Shown: piece by piece, positions 20,501 through 32,500 of the stretch
How positions within the stretch are numbered: position 1 is the stretch's first letter
Layout: every line of letters begins with the position of its first letter
Source: Mastigias papua
Taxonomy: Eukaryota > Cnidaria > Scyphozoa > Rhizostomeae > Mastigiidae
Reading direction: 5' to 3'
NCBI GenBank assembly: GCA_964019165.1
Contig: OZ025267.1
Location: 15,557,029 to 15,621,028 of the forward strand
Length of the DNA stretch: 64,000 bases
The notes under the pieces: model-generated
The model's input: the letters and a program-made list of their open reading frames with translations, nothing else
Databases searched by the model: none
Told to the model about the DNA's origin: nothing
Made by a program: the position numbers and the translations under genes

Positions 20501-23500
20501 GAAACAAAGAGAAAACAAAGAAAATAACAAAAGCAACGACCAAAGAACCAAAATTGATGAAGAGTAAACCACCACTATCATTTACTTTAATTAAGTGATG
20601 TTACTCTTCAGCAGGCCTACACTAATAGCATGTTCTGTTCTCATTACCAATGGATCTAATATCCATAGTCATCAGGGCAGCCGAGACAGGGAGCAGATGA
20701 GGCAGATTGCCCTGGGCCCCGAGCTTGAAACGGTACCCAAAAACTTGTAAACAACTCTTTGGTGATTAACGTAGAAAATGACGTCATCGGGATCCATTCT
20801 TCCCATTTGCCTCGCATTCTCTTGTTACTTTGGCCTGCAGTACCATTCTTGCAATCGGCATTAAATAGAAAAGGCAACATAAAGCCTAGTTTCACATCAT
20901 CGCAAGTGAAGGTGAGGCGTTCCAGTACTTATATCGGCGATGGGTTGCTTACGATGATATAGACATACTTTTTTGGTGGTACCGCCGGTGTCCCCGTAGT
21001 ATCGTCAATGTCCTAATCGAAGTTGGAAAAATTGAAATGAATTCAACTTTTGATAATTTTCCCGATTCATAGTCATCGTGTCGTGTCCCGAATGACGGGG
21101 GAGCATCTACGACGCTTACCAAGAAGTGGAGACCAGGCTTAAATCTATGAAATTTATCACCAGTAAAAAAGTTTCTGAAACTGAGTTCACTAAAATTTGA
21201 AAGACCAATAAGCTATTGGCTAAATGCAATTAGTTGAACCGCTTGTACAAAAGCATAATACATACTGTGTTGAAGAGGGCCTTTTTGCTATATTATCCAA
21301 CATCTCTTGAGAACGCGAAATCTTCTCAAACATTGCTTTGGCTTGGGATACATTCAGTTCTGTAGAATCGGACCTAACACCACTATTGCGTGTTTGGAAA
21401 GTTCGACTTGCATATGAAGCCGGTGGCGTAGTGGCTTTCTTCTGGTTGAGTGGGTCGTTCCATATCGACCGTCCTTCGTCCATACTCTGTGTTTGCCTAC
21501 GAAGTAAAATGATTCTTTAGTATGGAACGACGAATCAAACACATCTCTTGGCCTAGCAAAACAAACCGTTTGACCATTCACAGTCCGTGAAGGTCTAGAA
21601 TATGTATAAACAAGGGATCACTCTATCAAACAATGCTTTTGTCATGACGCCAGCCACTGACCTTTGTGATCTGGAAAGCAAGTCCAACAAAAGCCGGTGT
21701 GGCGGCATGAAAGGATTTAATATAAAATAATATATGATCAATAAGTGCTATAAATTACAATCAAACATGTTCATGATCAAATGCAAATGAAATAAGTCAA
21801 CTATGGCCCCCATAATGATCACACGATCACACATAATCAAACACGATCAGACGTTTGAAGATACAATCAAACACGAACAGACGTAATCAGACGTGGTCAA
21901 ACAGTGCAAACAAAATCAAAGGTGATCAACTACAATGAACCAGCTAAATATTTGTGAGAAAAAGAGAAGTAGAAAAATCACAAAATAAACCACTATTGGG
22001 GATAATTAAGAAGATGAAAAACTGCACTGCTATTGGCGAACAATGCTTCAACTGGGCAGTGAAAAATCGTGAGGCAACGGAATGTGCAAGCAAGTATGAT
22101 TGAAGAGAAATTAAGGAAAATTTGTTAACTATACCTAATTTTTAAAAGAAAAGCAATGACAGAATTAGGGGTAAAAGTTTCTAAAATTCTCGGCCATTTA
22201 AGGGGCCGGTGATTTGATTCTTCCAGGGGAGGGGGTGGAAGACATCTAGGAGGGGAGACCAAAATTCCACACGCTCAGAAGGAGAGGGGATGAAAAATAA
22301 AGAGCACTTTAAAAGCAAGAGTATAGAGTTTTTTCTGAAGTTCTGGAGTGGGGACCAAAATTCTGACGTAAATCTCAGACGGGGGACGAAAATTCCATCA
22401 AATATGTGAGAATGTTTTCCATCCACCTCCCCAAAAGTAATGAATGACCCGTCCCTAAGGTCTAAAAGAATCACAAAGGTTCGAAGTGGGGTGACAAAAA
22501 CAATGATCTGGAATGTGGCCATTAGAGTAAAAAATACATATCAAAAAAGAAATTTCCCTACTTGAACCTGGTGCCTTTAATGCGAGGAGCTACATGGAAC
22601 TTATGCACATATAAAAATTTGATTTCTTCAATATGCAACCAGCTAGTTTCTTTGGCTTGGAGCAACATAGGCCTACAGTTCTTTAAACTTCTAGTCTTTG
22701 TAGCCCCAGTCTCATAGAGACCCAATTCGTACATAACAATAGAATGACTTTTGTATACGCACCCCAAAACTATATTTGTTTTAAACACCTTTCAAGATGG
22801 ATTGCCTGGCCTAAGGTGGCAAAAACCTAAGCCCAGTAAAACCTCAAAGACATTACAAAAAATTTACAAAAAGGGCGCTACTCTTTTATCCACCCTTGTT
22901 GGGGCAAATGATCAAGGCCATAAGATGACCCTCAAAAGTAAAGAATACACATTTCTATTTTATAATGATCCTAGTTCAAGGCTCAGTTCTAGAAGTTCCT
23001 TATATTTGGACCTCTCTTGGCCACACTATGGTACTAAAAGGTTCTTAACTGCTCCTGAATTTTAACTGCATATATAGCGCTATAGACACTGTAGGTGTTC
23101 AGTGATAAGACAGGGCACTATGGACACTAAAAACTCCAAAGGAAGCTCGCCCAAGAACCACTTGCCACGAGGACTTCTTAATTCTCGATCGTTTGGGTGA
23201 TATATAAGTTCCTTAGAATTTTTGCCCTTCTGCATTTAGGTTCTTCATAAAATGGTTCCCTATTGAAAAACCGTGTATGACATAAATCGGAAATAGTGCT
23301 ACCACTAGAGAAAATAAACTAAGTGGTGGGCGAGGGTGAATTCAAGTATGACGAACATAGAGGGGTATAATTGGGCGGTACCGTGACGTCAAGAATGAGC
23401 ATTGCAAGGTGTAAAGTGAAACGTCATATGTGACGTAATAATTCAGGGCATGGTGCATTCACAGCAAACAGTCAAGCAACATGTGAACTCACGTAGTCAC

Positions 23501-26500
23501 AAATATGACATGCGATTAGAATGAATATGGTCATGACAACTTTAAGCCATCAGACAAAGAGACGCAATTATAAGAATCAAATGAACCCTGAATCGCCCTA
23601 GACCAGTAAAGATTTACCGAACGGTAACTGCACTCCGTGTGATACTGGCACTCTAAACCCAAAAGATACAAAAACCTATAAATGATAGACAAATGTAAAA
23701 GCTCTGTATCCCAACACTAAGAGCAACGCTAGCGGGCGTGGGGGTAACTTATGCCGCAACAATTAAGGTCATAAAAGAAAAACAACCGAGAGAGTCTAAT
23801 ATATATTCCCATTATCCATGCAAGAAAAAATGAATGAACTCTCTCCTTTGATATGCGCAATTTTCAAGGCAACAACGAGTATTGACTGACAGCTAGCCAC
23901 GATGCATGAAGAACTCTTCAATTAAAAACGCGCTTCACAAACTCAAACTTGAGGGTTATCACAAAACAGAGCTATCATGACAAGGTAAGAGCAAAAGTTA
24001 CAGAAGGCCATGGTGATAAAAAGATTGTAGTCAAACGAAAGGCGACAGGAAGAGAGATGAATGTAAATGTAAGAGAGCTCTGAAGTCGGAAAAGGAAGAA
24101 GGAAAGACTACTTACTCGCTTCAGCACCAACATACTCTATCTCAAAAGGTAATCGGCATTCAAAGGGCCTTCTCTGTAATTCACAATACAATTTCCAATA
24201 AACTGTTGCAAACCAAGGTTTGAAACCCAGCCGAGTCTCTCATTTAAAACTTTTATACCTCTTCAAAGTTCTCTCACCAGTAAATGACAAATGCACAAAG
24301 TTAAGATGACAGAAACAACACTGAATTTCTTTACAGTACATGAAGCAACGAAAAGATGGACTACTTTACCATTTCCTTATCAGGCACTTGACTTTCATGG
24401 GACAAGGCGAGTCATCGGTTATTCGAATCCAAGAAGAATCATCAGCCATTGTCAAAAGTCACATAGAACCAACAGAGACGATTTCAACGCGGCTAGGCTA
24501 ATGAATGGCAAGTCTGATGCCACAGAAGGAATAAACTGTACGAAAAGAATATTTGCACAACAAGAACTGTGCAGCGCTCCACCACTTTCACAAGGCCAAA
24601 CAACGTGGATATCTTGCAGCAGGGGGTTAATAACCTGAATATATGTTAACAGATGATATACAGCGATAAACGTTTGGACAATATCATTCTAAAATTGCAT
24701 GCTAACGACGACAGAACAACGATTGTGATTCTCTTGTGATTAGAATGAAGATTAGGAGATTTTCATAACGGTCATCAGGTGGCATATTGTGGTGGACATC
24801 AGCTGTTTGTATTAACTTGTTCATTACATGAGTAAATCAAGACATAGAAATGAGGACTTGGTAGTGATGCTGGTGCTAGTGCTGGTGGTGGTGGTGGTGG
24901 TGGTGGTGGTGGTGGTGGTGGTGGTGGTGGTGGAGGTGGTGGTGTTGGAGGTGGTGGTGGTGGTGGTGGTGGTGGTGGTGGAGGTGGTGGTGGTGGAGGT
25001 GGTGGTGGTGGAGGTGGTGATAGTGATGATGGTGGAGGTAGTGATAGTGATGATGGTGGTGGTGGTGGTGTTGATGATAGTGATGGCGGTGATAATAGTG
25101 GTGGTGGTGGTGGTGGTGGTGGTGGTGGTGGTGGCGGTGGCGGTGGTGGTGGCGGTGGTGGTGGCGGTGGTGGCGGTGGTGGTGGCGGTGGTGGCGGCGG
25201 TGGTGGCGGCGGTGGCGGTGGTGGTGGTGATAGTGATGATGATAATGGTGCAGAACTCAAAGTGGATTGCAAGATAATTTTTCTTGATACTTCATGAAAA
25301 GCTCCTGCTATTCCCCAACTCTTTCCCCTAAAACTATAACTTTTTCCCAAACAACCTTCAAAATGGATATATTTTCCCCTGATTGCAATGACAAAAAAAC
25401 AATATATAGCCTAGCCCATGTTTTTCACTGCTGAATAACAAATCTATAAAATAAAATATATACAGATAAATACACTACCTATTGGTCATATAATATCAAT
25501 ATTTATGTATTTGTGGTACTACCAAGTAATTGATAAGGCTATTATCTATCGAAGTAACAATATTCAAAATCCCTAATACTTAAGAATAGTCTCAGAATAT
25601 TTTTAGGCCCAAATCAATAAACGCTAAAAATATTTGAGGCTCTGCAAAAAATAAGGTATTTTTGTAAAAAAGTGAGTATACACGAGTTGCATGCAAAGTG
25701 ATTTCCCTAACACAATGGATTTTTCAGAGAAGTTCTCTGACTTTTCTAAGTTTTGTCATGATGATGATGATGGTATAAACTAACAAAACCAACAAGCACA
25801 TACATATGGCAACAATACCAACAAAAAAGCTACAAAGTATCAACCAACGGCACAAATTCTGTTAGCTGTTGCAAATCGCGCCACTACAATCCCATAATAC
25901 ATGCAGTTTGCATACATGTAAGTATGTATTCATTGTGTACTTAACACACCAAGAGCACAGGTAAGAACAAAGTTTGAGAAATTTTTTAGCAGGCTGATCC
26001 ACAACTTAAAGCGTCCTAAGTGTAAAAAAACAGTACATGAAACAAGTCAACAAAATAATAACAAGCCAGAACATTCTATCCTTCACGAAAAACCTTTACA
26101 TCATTATATCATATTGTGATAAAACTCATCACAATGAAAAATTAAATGATATTTCGTGCATAAGTGCAATATCGTGCTATAAATGTTACTCAAATTGTAG
26201 TCAAGTGCCTACTGGCATAAAGCAGCTTGCTCAGGATGTCCCCCCTGACCAACTTATGGGCACACAGTCAATATCTCTTAAGAAAAAATATATGATCCAC
26301 AGGACATTCTGAGAAAGCTGTTTGGCGAGAACTTGCGGATATTTACGAGAAAAAATTCCACTAAAGAATTCATGGCATTTTCTAAGGCAGTTCCACCACT
26401 GAGGACAAATCTTACTGGGGCAAAAAGGGGAAAACCTTTGTGACGACACCCTACAGACATATTGGCAGAAAGTGGGTAACACTCCTTGCACGTTCACATT

Positions 26501-29500
26501 AATAATATCAAGATAAAAGCTGTTTGAACCTTTAACACTAATAACTGAACACAGGAATAGCCAGTCAAACACAATATTGCAGATTACACACCTTAAAGCT
26601 GACTGAAATCAAAGACACTCAAACTTTCCATTTTGATTCCGATAGGTTTGGAAGGAACACCATCATACCCTGATGGACGCCAAGTGATGTGCCCATGGGG
26701 TCTGGGGGATGGGGTCTGGGGGATGGGGTCTGGGGGATGGGGTCTGGGGGATGGGGTCTGGGATATGGGGTGGAGTCACGACCCCAATTCCTATGAAATT
26801 TTGCAAAAAGTTGATCATATAGCAGAAAATCTAGAGCGAATTGGGAAGTTTTACCAATTTTCAACATGAAATTAACGTATTTTGTTGGTCATGGTTGGCA
26901 TAGTCAACTTTCTATTTGTGATAATGAAAATAATTTCCTTTTACTAACAACTATCATCCTTTTTCCTTGTGTTCTGCAAAATGAAGTTGGTCAGCAATGA
27001 CATAGTCGGTCAACTTTTGCGGACGCCTCCCCCCCCTCAAGTCATGTGTGCTATACTAACAACGAATGGGCACCTCATAAGTCAAGCGAGAGCTACGCAT
27101 GTCAAGGCTGCTGCATCAACTCAAAATTAAATCCTACCGGTCGGGACCTTGACATCAATAGATAACGCAAATGGTTTGATGACTAATGCACCTACGCCAA
27201 TTGTTCTGTCCACAACAAAACAATGGTGCAGATCACCTGGTACAGATCCAACGTAAATGGCACATGCAAAGCATGTCATCAACTGAAGACGATCCCAAGA
27301 CCAACTGAAGAAATAACATGCTGCTGACATCCAAGTGCCTCACAGCTCAAGACAAATACGACAATAACATATTACCGCATTTCAAATGACTGCGACTTTT
27401 ATAGAAAAGAGGTCTTTACTTAAGTATTCCCTGTAAATGAAATTGCCAAAGGCCATTGAGAGTACAAAGCTCACAAGCTCCTAGAGTAGCAGTGTCTTGG
27501 TCACCAAGGAGGGTCCTCGAAAACAGCCGTTTGTATACGCAGGACGTGGCTCCCGTTTACATTAGAAGCTGTATTATAGAGACAGACCAAAACAGCCCTC
27601 TCGGCGTAAGACGATTAAATTCATGGCGTAAGAGTAGTTCTTTCTCAGTGTAAACGCACTACGATCCCACCGTAACGGCATTACCACACAGGCCAAAGGC
27701 ATTACACGGTAGCAGTCTAGCAAGTCAATCGAGAACTCCGCAAAGGATATACGGTCCAAGTCTCAGCTCAACTGACAGTAGTCAGTTTATGTTTTGGGTT
27801 AGTCCGTTATACGGTCTGGGAGCCCACAACTATATAATAATATATGCTATGATGAGACTCCCCTCAACTCTTCGGGGAGAGTCCGTTACACACTTTTTAG
27901 TTTTAGAATGGTGTCCATATGAATGCTAATGCTCAAAATCGCTAAAAGTGAATAAAAATCTTAAGAATAATCTTAGGCTCAAAATAAAACAATTTTGAAG
28001 AATATTGAGGTTCAGCGAAAAATTAGGTATTCTTATAAAAGAAGTGTGTAATACAACAAAGTAGACGTGGGTTTAAATATCTACGAGAACAATAGACAAC
28101 AATATGAAGCACTTTCAGCGAAAACTTACGTGGCAAAAAGAGAGTAGTTGGTAGCTTTGATCGTCTGGAGAGAAAGACCAGCTTTCGAGGTGTTCAACGA
28201 TAACATAATATGGAAAGGTATGTTGTTCCAGAACACCGAATGAAAGAGCATACAAAATAGGGTAAATAGAAAAAGTACGTGGAGATGATGGGGCAACAGG
28301 AATCTACATGAATAACCAATGATAAACGATAATTTCTGGATGGCCGCTTCCTTTATTGGTCAGAGAAATGTATTAAGGCACTGATTACTGTTCTTAAACC
28401 TACAACTCACAGAATGCTGTTTTGGGTGTGACTAAATCACAAGTAGTTAGCACGTAGTTATCTAGAATTAATTAAGTTCCTGTCTAATTATCAAAGATAA
28501 TTGACGGAACTATTGCCATAATTGTTTATGTCAGCTTGTGGCCTTCGCAACACAGTCTCCTGCCAAATGAGGTGATGGGTCCGCCAAAAGTCCGATTTAA
28601 AATACGGCAACCTTGTCAAAATTTCCAGTAAAGCTAAATACAATGGCGGTCGTTTGGTATCAGCGCCATACTCCGTAAGTGCACAAATCTACATTTTGTA
28701 GCGGTGAAAAGAATAGTAGTGCCGCCCGCTGTTCTTTGAGGTATGCACAACTATCAGTTCACTTATCAAATTGCACTTATGAATATACTATCTTTAGCTA
28801 CAATCCGTCTATTTTGACGTACTAAAACCGACTGAAAGAAAGTTGAACAGAATGCCTCCTTTTCACGACAATTACGGCCAATAACGAACCACGGGTCCGC
28901 AATATCAGGCATTAAAATGAGCAAAGTTCATCAGTGCCTAAGCCTCTAGTAAGTAGAGGATATGTCTGCATACATTGGATCAAGACGTGTTAACGGCAGT
29001 AACAAAACCAACAATACAAAATCGAATGTGAAATCCAAATCAACCACTCTTAACGACTACATGGCCTCTGATAAGAGCCTATACCCTCGAATCAGAAACA
29101 AACAGGTTATCTTAAAAAATGCATAACAAATATGCACACACATTTTACTATAGACGATATCTTACCTAAGTCTTCCAGTCAACCAACGTGGTTCTAGGTC
29201 ATCACCACAATAAAAGCACAAAACTGGATCTACGGTCGACATTTTTCACCATCAAATGATCTCAGGACAACTGCCTGCTCTTGTGCAACGACCGCATACC
29301 TGTGTGTACCTAACTCTCAGTATGTACCACATATAAGCAAACACCTGTATTAGACGGTATACCAGCTCACAAAGATGCCCCGCAGAGAACTCACGCAGCA
29401 CAATTCCAGGCTACGCACTTCACAGAGGAAGTGTCAAAGCGGGGGAGACAAATCAGTAAGTAAGGACAGATGTCACATTTTCGGATTACTGACGCAGATT

Positions 29501-32500
29501 CAGATGAAAATAACGGCCTATTCAGCATTCCGCAGATTTTTCCTGCTTCAGACATTGCATCTTTTGTTTCTGTCAAGGCGTGAAGATGCCATTTTGGGAT
29601 GTGCGAATTGTTGTTTTAATGGGGCTTCAAATAGACCGTATTACTTTTTGATGACACATTTATCTACTGCCAGTATATATTTCAGAAAATAGTTCGAACA
29701 ATTGTTCTCCCTACCTGCACTTTTCCCTATGTCTTTAATATGGGATTTGGATTTCCCTAAAGTCATGGCGACTTGCTTTACAACAAGCCTGATTTAGCAG
29801 GAGTGGCCAATACTGGGCTGATTGGTACAACATGCTCCTTTAATCAGGAACCTAGCTTCAGGCCTAGTTCTAAAATATCCTTATTTCTGAGCCTCCTTTG
29901 ACCACATTTTAGTACTAACACTTTCTCATTAGCTCAGACGCGCAACTAGGAATGTCTCAGGACAGAGGTATAATCAGGAAAAATGTACACTAAACACTTT
30001 CTAATGAGAATGTTCCTTGAAATCATATGTTTCAGAGTTACATGCAAAAGAAGTCGTACAGGACGTTTCAAGATTTCGTTATTTTCAAGTGTAACAAAGA
30101 TTCTAAGCAAGTCTTCCTAACAAAAGTACATTACATAGTTTCGAAATCCTCCAAGAACAAGCAGAGTTTTATCTTTTAGAGGAAAATGACAGGGGTTTAG
30201 ACTTTCAGAACCCACCACGTCGTTGCGCGCCTGTATTTCCTTAATTTTAGCTTCGTATTCAGTGCAAAGAGTTGAATGCAGTGCTATTATTTTGCATTAT
30301 AGACAGTGCAACTTACAGTTCACTTCTCTATGGAAGTCCCCACACCATCTGAGTGAATCTGCTTTCCTAATTCTCGATTGTTTCTCGACAAGTTCTTTAG
30401 GTTATAGGTGGACTTTGCTATTAGCAGTGTGAGCCAGATCCATCAAGTCTTCCGTCAAGCAGGCCCAAAATATACCAAGCAAACCTTGTAGTGGTCAGAG
30501 CCTAATAAAATTAAACTACTCTCACTACAAAAGGGGAAGCAAAGCATGGGGTTATCTACTCGGGGCCGCAGAGAGATATTCTCTATGCGGGCGGGACTAT
30601 GGCCCGCGGGCCACAGGCCGGCCGCTCCAGTTCTAAATGTAGGTTCCTTACACAGCAGCCCCCTACAAAAACGTGTATACGAGTACATTGCAATCACTAA
30701 ATATTTCATATCCTTTGGGGTCCCTCTCAGTTTCGCGACACAGGTGCAAGTGTCGAATGTCCTATCACGGTGCCTGTACACATACATGTAGCCTTCATAC
30801 GAGTACAACTGTTTCATTATAACATAGATTGCTTAATGAAAAATTCAAAAATGTAGAACTAGAAGTGAAAGATTTCTATGGTGGAGGGTTAACCCCCTCA
30901 TAGTTCTGATAAGACTGAGAGTCCCGCGAGAGCACCGCCGACACGTAGCCTACCAACAAAATCCAAAGGCAAATCGATACTCAAAATGTCAACAACAACA
31001 ACGAACCCTATGAGTGTCCCCTAGCTGCATCGCCAAAATTCTCTCTCCGCTTCTAATATAATTTTTATTATAAGAAACCAGTTTATAAGAAACCTAGTAC
31101 TATACAGCCTAAGATTTTAGCCACTTCTAGAACCACATGGAAAGAGGTACGAAATTTTAGAAATGTCTGTACCATCTTTCACAGTTTCCGAAACACGTTT
31201 TTCCTCCAAGGATCTAAGTGTCCACTTCAGTATGTTTTATGCGCATAAAAACCAATAAGCCTTAATGACACTAAAATAGACAACGTTTTTCAAGTTTTGT
31301 TTCCGTTTTCGTTACACTTTTCCAGACAATTAAGAAACTTGTAAGAAACTTTTAGAACCAAAATGCGGCCAGAAATTACAAAATCTCTACTACGAGGCCT
31401 AGAGCCAGGTTTCTTGCAAAAAATGCCTAGATCTACTAAAAGAATTTTTAGCTCAGAGTCCAAGTCGAAAATCCTCTCAAAAATGCGCATGTTGGGTGTC
31501 TGGTATGCCTTTCTTGGCTGGAAGCTAAGTAATGATATTCTAGATTGACCTAAAGCTACAAAATAAGCTGTGCACGGCAAACAAACGTACAACATCAAAT
31601 CAAAAATAGCAGCGTATTTCGGGTCAAGGAAATCCAATCGTTTCTTCTTTATGTCGCACAATAAAGCTGTTAAATAACATCACGAAAAAGGATATGATTG
31701 AATTTTTTGCAAGATAAGCTGGGTCCTGGAACCAAATATGTAAGCTGTGTTTATTCCAAACTTCACAAAGTCATGCTTTTCCAAATTACAAGGAAACCAT
31801 GGAACAGCCATACCTTCATGCTTTGGACAAAGAGGATACACCTAAAACCTGGCGGATATCTCCCCCACCCCCTAAAAAGTACACCAACATGAAAGCTCTC
31901 CTTCATCCTATCCTTGACTTACGGACAGGACAATCAATTCTAGTCATCAAACTACTTTAATATAATATTTCCATTGAATAGCACTAGAGAAACGAGAAAA
32001 CAAAATGCATACTTTGTTGTGTCTTTCACATTTCTCAGCTGATCTCTCGTCGTCTGACTATTGTCTTCTTGTCTTACTTCCGCTTCAAGTCTGCTTTTCA
32101 GCTGTTCGGAAATGTCATTCTTAACTCCAGGAATCATCGACGTGACTTTAACACTCTTTACTTTTACCCGCTGGAAATTCCTGGATGAGCTTAGCAATTG
32201 GCTACCCCTGCTCTTCGGGCTCTCATCACTGCAAGTGAAATAGGATGAAGATACATGTCACAGATGGAGATGGGGACCATACACCAACCCAGGGCCAACC
32301 AAAGGTCAATACGAAAGGGACCATTTTCAACATGACAAACTTTCCGCTTTCAGCCTGGACATTTCCTAAAGTTGTGTCAAATCATATTTTAACAGTGTCT
32401 TTGGTCTTACCTGCTTCTTAAAGTCTTCACATTTCCAACAACAACAACAACAGCAACAACAACAACAACAACAACAAACTATGATCTCATGAACTCAACT

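Larger units (their letters stand above)
21497..32012. other. Large Shroom intron, 10.5 kb
   Basis: No exon recognised within it. It contains MITE copies, a (GGT)n array, the G-rich minisatellite, and degenerate 20-bp repeats of the type ATCAAACACGATCAGACGT around 21770-21910. Short frames here lack family resemblance. Confidence 0.6.

Noticed and set aside
19832..20545. CRISPR-like array
   Set aside because: The units are head-to-tail copies with no unique spacers, and the genome is eukaryotic.
24799..25350. 183-codon polyproline frame and antisense polyvaline frame
   Set aside because: They result from the (GGT)n array; no splice context or non-repeat domain.
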